DNA from: Bacteriovorax stolpii
Lineage (GTDB): Bacteria; Bdellovibrionota; Bacteriovoracia; Bacteriovoracales; Bacteriovoracaceae
DNA length: 40,455 bases
Assembly (NCBI GenBank): GCA_945905815.1
Contig: CAMDQH010000022.1
Location: 1 to 40,455, forward strand
Direction: 5' to 3'
Shown here: in pieces, positions 31,603 to 40,357 of the stretch
How positions within the stretch are numbered: the first letter of the stretch is position 1
Layout of the letters: each line of letters opens with the position of its first letter
Program-made: the position numbers and the translations under genes
Notes under the pieces: model-generated
The model's database searches: none
Told to the model about the DNA's origin: nothing
What the model saw: only the letters and a program-made list of their open reading frames with translations

Positions 31603-32601
31603 ATGACTATTACGACATTAAAAGCTGCTCCTCACCTTCTAAAAGCAACAATTGAGCTGATTGAAAAATCTTTTCATTATGAAAAGCCTAATTGTTTCGC
31701 TGTAGACTTCGCCCCACTCATGAATGAGAGAAATTTTCATAATTGTTTCATCATGATTGATGAAAAAGAAAATGTGATTGCGCATGTTGGAGTTTGTGAG
31801 AGAAAAATTTTGGGGATTCCAGTCGCTATGCTTGGCGGAATTGCTGTAGATGAATCTCACAGAGGTGAAGGACACTTTCAAGAATTGTTTCAAGATGTTC
31901 TAGCTGAAAAAAGAAATGATGTGGCATTATTTATGCTATGGAGTGATCAAGAAAAACTTTATAAGAAACATGGGTTTTACCTATGTGGAACACAAATTGA
32001 AATAGCTAAGAATGGATCAAATAAAGAGTTTATAAAATCAAAGCTGAGTGTACTCAACCCTAGTCAGTTTAAGCAAATCCAAAATTTGTACGAAAAATCA
32101 TTCGGCAATTTGTATACGACGATCAAGCGTTCACCAAATGACTGGCAAGAAATTATGGCCATACATTCTACTGATTTGTACCTTAAAGAAAATTCAGGGA
32201 TTATTACTGATTATTTTTTAACGAACAAAGGTCAGGACTTAACAGATATTATATTTGAATATGGAACCTCTGGTGAAATGAAGGATCTTGTCAAAAAAAT
32301 TGCGTCCTACGGTAACGTCTGGTTAGGTGCGAATCTTTTAAATGATGGAGAAGCCCAATTGCAGTTTTTTATGGCACCTGGGGATACAAAACTCTTTGCT
32401 CTTTTCATAGGGCTCTATACAGATGAAAAAATTCTTATCCGAGAAATGAACTCTATGAAACAGGAAGTTTACTTCTATTTTAATGACGAGTTACTTTCAC
32501 TTGATACTGAAGAGTTTTTAAGAGGGGTTATTGGACCTGAGGTTTTTGAAGAACTAGGCGAGCTAAAACCTATCTTTGTCAGTGGCTTAGATAGTATTTA
32601 A
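31603..32601 (+). CDS. GNAT-family N-acetyltransferase
   Basis: 332 residues. The N-terminal ~150 form a GNAT domain: strand VIAHVGVCERKILG, core strand VAMLGGIAVDESHRGEGHFQ with the acetyl-CoA pyrophosphate loop (R-G-E-G), and YKKHGFYLCG near the end of the fold. The C-terminal half has no clear match but could be a second degenerate GNAT-like domain, as in two-domain acetyltransferases. Substrate is unknown. No strong ribosome binding site precedes the ATG. It lies between two minus-strand genes and is convergent with ubiB, with only 19 bp between the stops. Confidence 0.85.
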   Translation: MTITTLKAAPHLLKATIELIEKSFHYEKPNCFAVDFAPLMNERNFHNCFIMIDEKENVIAHVGVCERKILGIPVAMLGGIAVDESHRGEGHFQELFQDVLAEKRNDVALFMLWSDQEKLYKKHGFYLCGTQIEIAKNGSNKEFIKSKLSVLNPSQFKQIQNLYEKSFGNLYTTIKRSPNDWQEIMAIHSTDLYLKENSGIITDYFLTNKGQDLTDIIFEYGTSGEMKDLVKKIASYGNVWLGANLLNDGEAQLQFFMAPGDTKLFALFIGLYTDEKILIREMNSMKQEVYFYFNDELLSLDTEEFLRGVIGPEVFEELGELKPIFVSGLDSI

Positions 32602-32620
32602 TCAACAATTTGACTCAGAT

Positions 32621-34333
32621 TCAGTATCTTCTCATGATCGTAATACGAACTAATAAATAACTGGCAAAACCCCAAAAGATCCAACTTAGCAACGGAATGT
32701 CATAGACTGAAATGATGTTAACATTCCTGACAAAAAGAGTCCCACATAATATCATAACTGAGGCAAGAAGAGACATTCCTAAGATATAAAAGGATCGGCT
32801 GATGCTTTTCGACAAAGTATCCACTTCTTTAATTCTAATTTCTAAAGCATAGTTATTTTTTGAAATTTCTTTTAAAAACCATTTTATGTGTTTGGGAACG
32901 ATCCTCAGAGAGCTGATAACATCTTTTGCCACCCACATAAGTTCATCTTGGGCATTTTTCTTAGAAAGCATTTCTCCAACAAGCTTATCAAGATCCTTTT
33001 CTAAAATTTGGAAAATATTTAAATCAAGTCCGATTGATTTCCCAACGCCGTCCAAAGTTATTAAGGCCCGGAAAATAATAAACCACTCACGCGGTAGATA
33101 GAGTTCGTGCTTACTGAGAGTTTTGATGAGATTTCTCACGAGCTCAGACATATTGGTTTCTTTTACACTTAGACCAACATAGGGAGAAATAGCATCTTTG
33201 ATATCGCGAATGAGTTCTTCATGATTAGGAATAGAATCAAAATCCGCGACTTCCAAAAACTCATACACTAAATTTTCAAAATCATGCGTAATGAGAGAAT
33301 ACATTATCGCTATGAGGTTAGCGCGGTTCTTCTTGCTCAGGGTTCCCATGAGTCCAAAATCAATTAACCCAATTTTCTGATCGGGCATAACAAAAAAGTT
33401 TCCACCATGTAGGTCAGCGTGAAAAAAACCATCTGCGAGAAGGGTGTGGGTAAAGAGTTCAACACTTTTTAAGAGGCGCTCTACTACCACGGGTCCTAAT
33501 TGCTCCAACGAATTAAATTCATTAAATGGCCTACCATCAAGGAATTCAAGGACAATTACCTCTTGGGTAGTGTACTCACGATAAACATGAGGAACGACTA
33601 AGATACTTTCCTTATCTATAACCAATAAATTCTTCTTAAGACGCTCACAGTTCTGTGCTTCTACCTGAAAATTTAACTCATTCTGGGTACTTTTAAAAAA
33701 ATCATTGATCATCTTCGACATACCTAGAAACCGTATATCAACTGAAACCTTTTCTAGCTTTTGAAGAATAAATTTAAGAATTTCAAAATCTGTATTAATG
33801 GTTTTGGCAATTCCTGGACGCCTAACTTTTACGACAACTTTTTGGCCATTTATTAACTCGGCTTTATAAACAACACCAATTGAAGCTGTGCCGATCGCAA
33901 CTTCATTAAAACTTGAAAATACTTCGTGAATTTTCTTGCCCAAATTTGTTTCAATAACATTCCGGGCCGTTTCAAATGGAATACCTTTCACTTTATTTTG
34001 AAGAAGTTTTAATTCCTTAATCATCACTGGTTCAAGGATGTCTTCGCGTGTCGCTAATAGCTGACCAAGCTTAATAAAACTTGGACCCAGCTCCTCAAAA
34101 CTCATTCTTAGTTGAGTACCAAAAATCTGCCACCACTCTTCAGAAGAAATATCTTCCCGCTTTAATTCTGACACCCTTGCAGGAAGAACAAATCCAGGAA
34201 TAACTTTATCCAGACCCGACTTTACAATTAATTCCGAAAAGCCATGACGACTCAACACGGTGAGAATTTCACGCATACGCGCAACGTTTTTAATAGTCTT
34301 AGAAATTCCTATTCCCGTTTTGATTAAATCCAT
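32621..34333 (-). CDS. ubiB: UbiB/AarF/ABC1-family atypical kinase
   Basis: 570 residues. Family hallmarks are the KxGQ-type block LGPSFIKLGQLLATREDI (KLGQ at 88-91), the Ala-rich nucleotide loop in ASIGVVYKAELINGQ with the Lys in VVVKVRRPGI, the catalytic loop HADLHGGNFFV and the metal-binding DFGLMG. Two C-terminal transmembrane helices (LGMSLLASVMILCGTLFV and LLSWIFWGFASYLLVRI) anchor it. UbiB proteins are ATPases needed for coenzyme Q synthesis or lipid distribution. Length matches the family (about 540-570). No quinone-synthesis gene is adjacent. Confidence 0.93.
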   Translation of the reverse strand: MDLIKTGIGISKTIKNVARMREILTVLSRHGFSELIVKSGLDKVIPGFVLPARVSELKREDISSEEWWQIFGTQLRMSFEELGPSFIKLGQLLATREDILEPVMIKELKLLQNKVKGIPFETARNVIETNLGKKIHEVFSSFNEVAIGTASIGVVYKAELINGQKVVVKVRRPGIAKTINTDFEILKFILQKLEKVSVDIRFLGMSKMINDFFKSTQNELNFQVEAQNCERLKKNLLVIDKESILVVPHVYREYTTQEVIVLEFLDGRPFNEFNSLEQLGPVVVERLLKSVELFTHTLLADGFFHADLHGGNFFVMPDQKIGLIDFGLMGTLSKKNRANLIAIMYSLITHDFENLVYEFLEVADFDSIPNHEELIRDIKDAISPYVGLSVKETNMSELVRNLIKTLSKHELYLPREWFIIFRALITLDGVGKSIGLDLNIFQILEKDLDKLVGEMLSKKNAQDELMWVAKDVISSLRIVPKHIKWFLKEISKNNYALEIRIKEVDTLSKSISRSFYILGMSLLASVMILCGTLFVRNVNIISVYDIPLLSWIFWGFASYLLVRITIMRRY

Positions 34334-34399
34334 ATTTTCATGGTAAGATAAAACGACTGAATAGCAAAAACCATAACTTAGAAGAACAATTTACCCCAT

Positions 34400-34900
34400 A
34401 TGTGGAATCTATCCTTAGTCATATTGTCAGTTTTAGTTTCAACCCAAATTTGGGCCGCGGAAACCTGCAGTCGTGTAGCGACTATTAACTACCAGGAGGT
34501 TCTGGTAGATGTAAGCACTTCAAATCGAGGCGAAGGTTTGCGCTATTATCTAGAAAAAGACCAAATTGCTAAAGAACTCTTAAATGAATATCGAGATAAT
34601 AATCGACCGACTTGGAAAAGTGCTGCAATGAGCACAGTTGGGTCGGCAATGATTTTGGCCGGCCTAATGCGAACCAATTCCGGTGAAAACGAAACCCTAA
34701 CAAGTCGAAACTTTCTGTTTGTTGGTGGGGCGACTTTAATTGGAGTCAGTTATCTGATTTCTAAGACAAATCAGGTAAGTAACGAGTACTTACTTGTTAA
34801 ATCGGTAGAGGAATACAACAAGCGGAACACCCCAAAAATCTTCTTTTCACCGACCGGCGATGGTAAGGGTTTAGGATTTGGTGTGGGTCAGGAGTTTTAA
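34400..34900 (+). CDS. Exported or membrane hypothetical protein
   Basis: 166 residues with a signal peptide (LSLVILSVLVSTQIWA, cleavage before AETCS). Two further moderately hydrophobic stretches occur in the middle (SAAMSTVGSAMILAGLM and NFLFVGGATLIGVSYLIS). I recognise no family. The start at 34400 has no clear ribosome binding site, but it places the signal peptide correctly. It opens a plus-strand run that continues through greA and recG; the stop overlaps the next start as TAATG. Confidence 0.7.
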   Translation: MWNLSLVILSVLVSTQIWAAETCSRVATINYQEVLVDVSTSNRGEGLRYYLEKDQIAKELLNEYRDNNRPTWKSAAMSTVGSAMILAGLMRTNSGENETLTSRNFLFVGGATLIGVSYLISKTNQVSNEYLLVKSVEEYNKRNTPKIFFSPTGDGKGLGFGVGQEF

Positions 34901-35190
34901 TGTCGTTTAACTGCCACAAATGTGGGAAACCCTTATCTGATACATATAAAGTGATGGTGAGTCGTTCAGACACTTGCCCTTATTGCAGGGCAGATCTCAG
35001 ATGCTGTAAGATGTGTCAGTTTTACGATCCGAAAGCCTACAATGATTGCAGAGAATCAATGGCCGACAGAGTGGTAGAAAAAGAAAAGGCAAATTTTTGT
35101 GACTATTACAAATTTGGGCCTGGTGGCGAAGATGCAAATAAACAGCGTCAAGATGCTCTGGCAAAAGCCGCAGCTCTATTTAAAAAGTAA
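34900..35190 (+). CDS. Small Cys-rich, probably zinc-binding protein
   Basis: 96 residues with nine Cys, including two zinc-ribbon knuckles (CHKC at 5-8 and CPYC at 26-29) and a second cluster (CCKMC at 35-39, then Cys50 and Cys67) that could bind a second metal ion. The C-terminal 25 residues are a polar helix (EDANKQRQDALAKAAALFKK). Zinc ribbons often bind nucleic acid or proteins. It lies 14 bp before greA, suggesting a role linked to transcription or simply co-expression. No specific family recognised. Confidence 0.78.
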   Translation: MSFNCHKCGKPLSDTYKVMVSRSDTCPYCRADLRCCKMCQFYDPKAYNDCRESMADRVVEKEKANFCDYYKFGPGGEDANKQRQDALAKAAALFKK

Positions 35191-35204
35191 TTTGAGGAAC
35201 TAGT

Positions 35205-35678
35205 ATGACTGACTGTCCAATGACCTTGTTAGGCAAAAAAATGATTGAAAGCGAACTTACTCAACTTATAAAAATTGATAGAGAATATATCAAACAAGCA
35301 ATATCTGATGCTAGAGAATTGGGTGACCTAAAAGAAAATGCTGAATACCATGCGGCCAAAGAGCGACAATCAATTATTGAAGGCCGAATTATGGATCTTC
35401 AAAGTAAATTAGCACGTGCAAGGGTTATTGATATAACGACTTTAACATCAGACAAAATTGTATTCGGTGCGACCGTAACAATTTTTGACAATAAAAAAGA
35501 AATTGAAGTCACATATCAACTTGTTGGCGAAGATGAAGCTCAGAACGATCCAAGGAAAATTTCTTTTAGTTCTCCACTTGGCCGTGCCATGATTGGTAGA
35601 GAAGCTGGTGATGACATCGTCGTTAAAGCTCCTAAGGGCGACCTGACCTATGAAATCCTCTCCTTCAAATACAACTGA
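35205..35678 (+). CDS. greA: Transcription elongation factor GreA
   Basis: 157 residues. The N-terminal coiled coil has the acidic tip ARELGDLKENAEYHAAKERQ, with Asp41 and Glu44 at the same numbers as the E. coli GreA catalytic pair that stimulates RNA cleavage by backtracked RNA polymerase. The C-terminal FKBP-like domain contains ISFSSPLGRAMIGREAGD. GAGGA lies upstream of the ATG. The 3' end overlaps recG by 29 bp in another frame, so the two are coupled. GreB is less likely given the tip sequence. Confidence 0.95.
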   Translation: MTDCPMTLLGKKMIESELTQLIKIDREYIKQAISDARELGDLKENAEYHAAKERQSIIEGRIMDLQSKLARARVIDITTLTSDKIVFGATVTIFDNKKEIEVTYQLVGEDEAQNDPRKISFSSPLGRAMIGREAGDDIVVKAPKGDLTYEILSFKYN

Positions 35679-37743
35679 GCATAATTGGGGTGACCCAATT
35701 GAATCTCTAAGTAGAAGTAAAAAGCCTTCACCTACTTTTGAAAAATTGGCTGCTGCTGGTATACAGAAAATTTCTGATCTCTTATGGATTTTGCCTTTAA
35801 GAATTCATAAAAGTCCGCCACCCAGTCCATTTAGAGAAGCTGTCCTGGATCAATTTTTTCGTGGCTCCGGAAAAGTTATTCACGTTGAGGTTAAACCGGC
35901 CTTCGGTCGACGTGGTAAAGGCAATATCCTCCTCTATAACGGTTACGCTGTTGTAGTAGATGATCTTTCACAAGAAAGTCTGAGCCTGAGGTGGTTCAAT
36001 CTCTATCCAAATCAAAAAAAACAAATTGAAGCTCTCACACATATTAATTTCCTGGGTCAAGTGCAAGAATTCAAAGCACAAAAACAAATTATTAACCCGC
36101 AGATTTTAACCACTGAAGAAGTCGCACCATACATTATTGAATACCCTACGGTGAATAAAATCCCAGGAAATACTTTAAAGAAAGCGATTGAACTCATCCC
36201 TCCATTATTATGGAGCAAAGTTCCGCAAATCTTACCCGAATTGGGTTATGACAAAAAACTTTCTTTAGGCGAAGCCTTTAAAATTATCCATGGAAGAATA
36301 GCTCCTGCAAATTTTAATTCAAAACTTAAAGAACAAGCCGAAGAGCGCCTCATCTATGAAGAATTTCTGATCGATCAACTTAAAATTCAAACTCGTAGAA
36401 AATTTATCAAGCAAAAAGATGCTCCCATTTTAAAGGCAAATGATCTACTTCTTAAGAATCTAAAATCCACGCTTCCATTTACCCTTACATTAGACCAAGA
36501 CAAAGTTTTAGGAGAAGTGCTCAAAGACCTTAAGTCCGGGCATCCAATGATGAGGTTGGTTCAAGGTGACGTTGGATGTGGAAAAACTATTGTTGCCTAT
36601 CTTGCCTCGCGTGTAGTGACCCAGCTTGGCCACCAGGTAGCACTTATGTGCCCTACTGAAGCCCTTGCTCAACAACACTTTGAATCGTTCAAACAACTAG
36701 CTCCCGAAATTTCAATTGAACTTCTATTAGGATCAACTAAGGCCAAGGATAAAAAACTTCTTTTAACCAAATTAAAAAATGGCGAAATCAACATAGTTAT
36801 TGGTACTCATGCCCTTTTTCAGGACAGTGTCGGTTTTCATAAATTGGGACTCGCGATTATTGATGAACAACACAAGTTCGGTGTTGAACAAAGATTAAAG
36901 CTTGTTGCTAAAGGGGAAGGTACACATAGCTTAATTATGACTGCGACCCCTATTCCGCGAACATTAAGTCTAGCGCAATATGGCGATTTAGATATTTCTA
37001 CTATTAAAATGATGCCATTAGGCCGCAAAGGTATAAAGACGAGAATTACTGAAAAAAAAAATTACGACAAATACTTAGAATTTGTGAAAAGCCGACTTAT
37101 GCAAAAAGAGCAGGCATACTTTGTTTTTCCCGCCATTGAGGAAAGCGAAACGATGGATCTTCAAAATGTTAAAGAAAGCTTGAATAAGTATCAGGAAAGT
37201 TTCCGCGCTTTTAAAGTGGAAATGCTCCACGGGAAAATGAGGCCTGAAGAAAAACAAAAAGTTGTGCAAGATTTTCGCGATCAAAAAATACATATTCTCA
37301 TTTCAACCAGCGTGATTGAAGTAGGAATTAATATACCGAATTCGACAATTATGAGTATTTATAATCCTGAAAGATTTGGGTTAAGTTCGCTGCACCAGTT
37401 ACGCGGGCGTGTTGGACGAGGCGAAAAGGCAGGATTCTGTTTTCTGGTACTGGACAAAGAGCTCCCACCCGACTCCTACCATCGCCTGGAAGTAATCGAA
37501 CAAAATCTGGATGGATTTGTTATTGCGGAGGAGGATTTGAAATTTAGAGGAGAAGGTGACCTTTTTGGTGTAGATCAGTCAGGTAGTGTTACGAGCAAAA
37601 AACTCGCAAATTTTCTTACTCATACAAGTATTTTGGAACAAGTCGTGGCCGATGTAGAAAGACTCAAGGAAACTCGCCCTGACATTTTGTCCCCTATTTT
37701 CGAAAAACTCGCAAAAGATCAAAAAATCCTCGATACTATTTAG
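35650..37743 (+). CDS. recG: ATP-dependent DNA helicase RecG
   Basis: 697 residues (E. coli 693). RecG reverses stalled replication forks and remodels branched DNA. The N-terminal wedge/OB region comes first, including GKVIHVEVKPAFGRRGKG. The SF2 helicase motifs follow: Walker A GDVGCGKT (Lys312), motif Ia CPTEALAQQHFESF, DEQH box LAIIDEQHKFGVEQR, motif III MTATPIPRTL, motif V STSVIEVGINIPNSTIM and motif VI HQLRGRVGRGEKAGFC. AAGGG lies before the ATG within the end of greA. The next gene begins 13 bp after its stop. Confidence 0.96.
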   Translation: MKSSPSNTTEHNWGDPIESLSRSKKPSPTFEKLAAAGIQKISDLLWILPLRIHKSPPPSPFREAVLDQFFRGSGKVIHVEVKPAFGRRGKGNILLYNGYAVVVDDLSQESLSLRWFNLYPNQKKQIEALTHINFLGQVQEFKAQKQIINPQILTTEEVAPYIIEYPTVNKIPGNTLKKAIELIPPLLWSKVPQILPELGYDKKLSLGEAFKIIHGRIAPANFNSKLKEQAEERLIYEEFLIDQLKIQTRRKFIKQKDAPILKANDLLLKNLKSTLPFTLTLDQDKVLGEVLKDLKSGHPMMRLVQGDVGCGKTIVAYLASRVVTQLGHQVALMCPTEALAQQHFESFKQLAPEISIELLLGSTKAKDKKLLLTKLKNGEINIVIGTHALFQDSVGFHKLGLAIIDEQHKFGVEQRLKLVAKGEGTHSLIMTATPIPRTLSLAQYGDLDISTIKMMPLGRKGIKTRITEKKNYDKYLEFVKSRLMQKEQAYFVFPAIEESETMDLQNVKESLNKYQESFRAFKVEMLHGKMRPEEKQKVVQDFRDQKIHILISTSVIEVGINIPNSTIMSIYNPERFGLSSLHQLRGRVGRGEKAGFCFLVLDKELPPDSYHRLEVIEQNLDGFVIAEEDLKFRGEGDLFGVDQSGSVTSKKLANFLTHTSILEQVVADVERLKETRPDILSPIFEKLAKDQKILDTI

Positions 37744-37756
37744 AGAGGAAATCACC

Positions 37757-38164
37757 ATGATACACTTAGAAATAATTAGTAGCCCTGATATAAATATTTT
37801 AACCGATTTTCAATTCTGGCAAAATGAAGTCTACCTTGGACGTACATCAGGCACTATTCATATTAAAGACGATAATATTCGTGAATCCCACGCGATGATT
37901 GAAGTAGTTGCAAGTGATCTTATTATTCACCCTCAGAAAGGTGTTGAATCATATTTAATAGATGGTAAGCGCTCCACCAGCATACGGAAGATTGCTATTG
38001 GACAAATAATTACAATTGGAACAACAACCTTTAAGGTATTAAAGTTCGAAGAGACTCAAATAAACTCAAAGAAAAAAATCCTGGACGAAAAACTTTCCAA
38101 ACTTTTAGAGACAAACTCTATACGGCTAATCGTAATTGAAAAACTCGCTCATCTAATGAAGTAA
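37757..38164 (+). CDS. FHA-domain protein
   Basis: 135 residues. The N-terminal ~95 form a forkhead-associated phosphothreonine-binding domain: VYLGRTSGTIHI with Gly28/Arg29, NIRESHAMIEV with Ser44/His45, then IGQIITIGTTTFKVLKF. The conserved Gly-Arg, Ser and His loops are present, so it may bind phosphothreonine. A basic, helical tail follows without a further domain. AGAGGAAA precedes the ATG. The hydrolase gene starts 2 bp after its stop. Confidence 0.85.
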   Translation: MIHLEIISSPDINILTDFQFWQNEVYLGRTSGTIHIKDDNIRESHAMIEVVASDLIIHPQKGVESYLIDGKRSTSIRKIAIGQIITIGTTTFKVLKFEETQINSKKKILDEKLSKLLETNSIRLIVIEKLAHLMK

Positions 38165-38166
38165 AT

Positions 38167-39051
38167 ATGTTCAAAAACAATGAAGCCAACTTTTTTAAAA
38201 CCGAAGATAATGAACAGATTTTTTACCTTAAAAACTTCTCTACCTTTGATAGCTCTAAAAAAACTATCGTTTTTAACTACGGTTTAGTTTGCAGCAACCA
38301 TCACTGGAAGTATCAAGTAGAATATTTTGATGAAAGAGGTTATCAGATTTTGATGCATGATTATCGCGGCCATTTCCAATCCTCAGGAAATCACGATATT
38401 AAAAAAATTACTTTTGCGCAAATGTCAAAAGACATCAACGATCTCTGTGATTTTCTAGGTATTAAAAAAGCGATCATAGTAGGACACAGTATGGGAGTAA
38501 ATATAACTCTCCAAATAGCTAAGGATTATCCTGATTTAGTTCAGGGTATGGTTCTCATCTCTGGAACATTTATGGCCGTTAATGACATCATGTTTGATTC
38601 AAACGTTATGGAATTTATTACTCCGTTTTGTGTTGCTGGACTTCAAAAGTATCCTGAAGCAGTAAAAAAATTATGGATTTCTAGTGGACTTAACCCTATC
38701 GTAAGAAATCTTATTCATTCGAGCGGATTTAATAAGGCCAAGGTTTCGAAAGAATTTATAGAAATTTATCTCAATCGTGTTGGCCAACTTGGGCCTGAAG
38801 TTTTCTTCCAACTATTTTCCGAAATGACAAAGCAGAACATTAGTTCAAGTTTAGAAAGAATAAATATCCCTACACTCGTAATCGGAGGTCAGAAGGACAA
38901 TGTCATCCCAAACCATCTCCAGCGGACCCTTGCAAGTCTCCTTCCACAGTCTGAAACATATTTTTTTGTTAATGGGTCTCACGTACCTCAGGTAGACTTC
39001 CCAGAGATGATCAATGAAAGAGTTGATCTCTTCTTAAATCAAAAATGCTAG
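38167..39051 (+). CDS. Alpha/beta-fold hydrolase
   Basis: 294 residues. The nucleophile elbow is GHSMG (Ser108), the acid is the Asp in GGQKDNVIP, and the His is in GSHVPQVDFPE. FNYGLVCSNHHWKYQ replaces the usual HG oxyanion segment, and MHDYRGHFQS is the second conserved block. It is a soluble esterase, lipase or related hydrolase; the substrate is unknown. It ends the plus-strand run that starts at 34400. The stop codon is interlocked with that of the convergent gene (CTAG). Confidence 0.92.
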   Translation: MFKNNEANFFKTEDNEQIFYLKNFSTFDSSKKTIVFNYGLVCSNHHWKYQVEYFDERGYQILMHDYRGHFQSSGNHDIKKITFAQMSKDINDLCDFLGIKKAIIVGHSMGVNITLQIAKDYPDLVQGMVLISGTFMAVNDIMFDSNVMEFITPFCVAGLQKYPEAVKKLWISSGLNPIVRNLIHSSGFNKAKVSKEFIEIYLNRVGQLGPEVFFQLFSEMTKQNISSSLERINIPTLVIGGQKDNVIPNHLQRTLASLLPQSETYFFVNGSHVPQVDFPEMINERVDLFLNQKC

Positions 39052-40298
39052 GAATCCATTCTAATCGCATGCAGCTCTAGAATCGGTTTAAAAATACGTT
39101 TCATGGCCGAACGTAATTGAGATCGCTTGTATTCATTATGAGAAGCTTCACCTTGAGTATTTTGCAGATGACTTTCATAATCAGTAATCTGTACTTCAAA
39201 TGGATAAAAAAATCTAACATCTCTTGAGATTGCAGAAGTGTCTAAACTCAGAAGTCTTTGAGACAAAGGATTTTCTTTATCTTTGAGTGCCTGTTTTCTA
39301 ACCTCGTTAAAAGAGGACATGAAAGGGTTACGGTATTTGATCAGCTGTCTTCCAGTGAAATGAATCGCTCGGTATTCATTTGAGGAATGAACGTTCTTCT
39401 CTTCATCTTGATGACCTTGTGGATAAGACTCAGATATTAATTTGTTAAGACGCTGATAAAACTCATCCCCTGGGATCTGGTTTTTAATTGATAGCTTATA
39501 CAAGCCACCAATCTTTTTACGAAGAAGTTTCAAATCTACAAGCGTATTTTGTGAGCGACTTGGTTTGATGTTATTAATCATAATGACGTAATTTTTATGT
39601 AAAAACTCGATCACTCTTAGGGCATCTAACTTATTATAAGTAATAATTCTTACGCCAATTCTATCAAACAGTTCTTCCGCCACATTCTCTTGTTTATGCA
39701 AAAGCTTAATAATGATTGAATCACGAGTTTTCTTCGCCTTCGTTTGAAAATCAAACAAAGGTATAGTCGTGCCTGCTTCATTTTTTAGAAACAGGCGGTT
39801 TTCATCATCGCGTAGAATAAACTTATAAAACCGATCAAAAATTTGCTGTTGAACTGTTGAAAAATAACGGGCCCTCAAATCCTTGTCGGCATGAAGAATC
39901 GTATGCATGACTTTTAAGATCACACCGGCCCAAAGAGATTCTTCCGTCTTTAACTTGAAGTTTGAATTTCCAGTCGCAGACAAAAATAATTCTGAAATAT
40001 TTGTAATGCTATAAAGATAATTTGGAACTTTTAGATCTAATCCCTCAGGGTTTCCTTCAATTAAAAAGTAGCGCTTAATAAATTGCAATGCTTCCTGAAA
40101 AATCCCGAATAACTCTGCGCTCTCAACTGGATCAGTTATATTAAAACCATAACCGCTCAAAAAGTTTGTAACCTGGTTCTTATCGTATAGTTCAGATAGA
40201 TAATTTTTGGCATCAAGAGACGACTTACCACTGCAAACGACATCGAAAGCTTCCCAATTGAAAGTATATTCACCAAGATAGCTTGGACGTTGAGTCAT
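39048..40298 (-). CDS. RelA/SpoT-fold nucleotidyltransferase-like protein
   Basis: 416 residues. From about 190 the sequence follows the RelA/SpoT synthetase plan: Arg192 and Lys198 in TRDSIIIKLLHK; ELFDRIGVRIITYNKLDALR with Asp212 at the Mg-binding position of D-x-x-G-x-R; EYRAIHFTG (309-317) for the Y-x-S/A-I/L-H motif; and FEVQITDYESH with Glu368 for E-V-Q-I. The order and spacing are right, apart from a long insert between the second and third motifs. The N-terminal ~180 residues are helical and unassigned; they do not show a full HD hydrolase motif. A (p)ppGpp synthetase, a toxic small-alarmone-synthetase relative or a tRNA-pyrophosphorylating relative are all possible. No strong ribosome binding site is visible. 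Confidence 0.68.
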   Translation of the reverse strand: MTQRPSYLGEYTFNWEAFDVVCSGKSSLDAKNYLSELYDKNQVTNFLSGYGFNITDPVESAELFGIFQEALQFIKRYFLIEGNPEGLDLKVPNYLYSITNISELFLSATGNSNFKLKTEESLWAGVILKVMHTILHADKDLRARYFSTVQQQIFDRFYKFILRDDENRLFLKNEAGTTIPLFDFQTKAKKTRDSIIIKLLHKQENVAEELFDRIGVRIITYNKLDALRVIEFLHKNYVIMINNIKPSRSQNTLVDLKLLRKKIGGLYKLSIKNQIPGDEFYQRLNKLISESYPQGHQDEEKNVHSSNEYRAIHFTGRQLIKYRNPFMSSFNEVRKQALKDKENPLSQRLLSLDTSAISRDVRFFYPFEVQITDYESHLQNTQGEASHNEYKRSQLRSAMKRIFKPILELHAIRMDS

Positions 40299-40357
40299 AT
40301 TTTGCTAATCTCTTGATTCAGGTTTAAAGTGATGAGAGGCAAATTAACGCAAATTCT

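Noticed and set aside
31434-31655. A 73-codon plus-strand frame before the GNAT gene
   Set aside because: It overlaps the flagellin promoter and the start of the GNAT gene in another frame and lacks a ribosome binding site.
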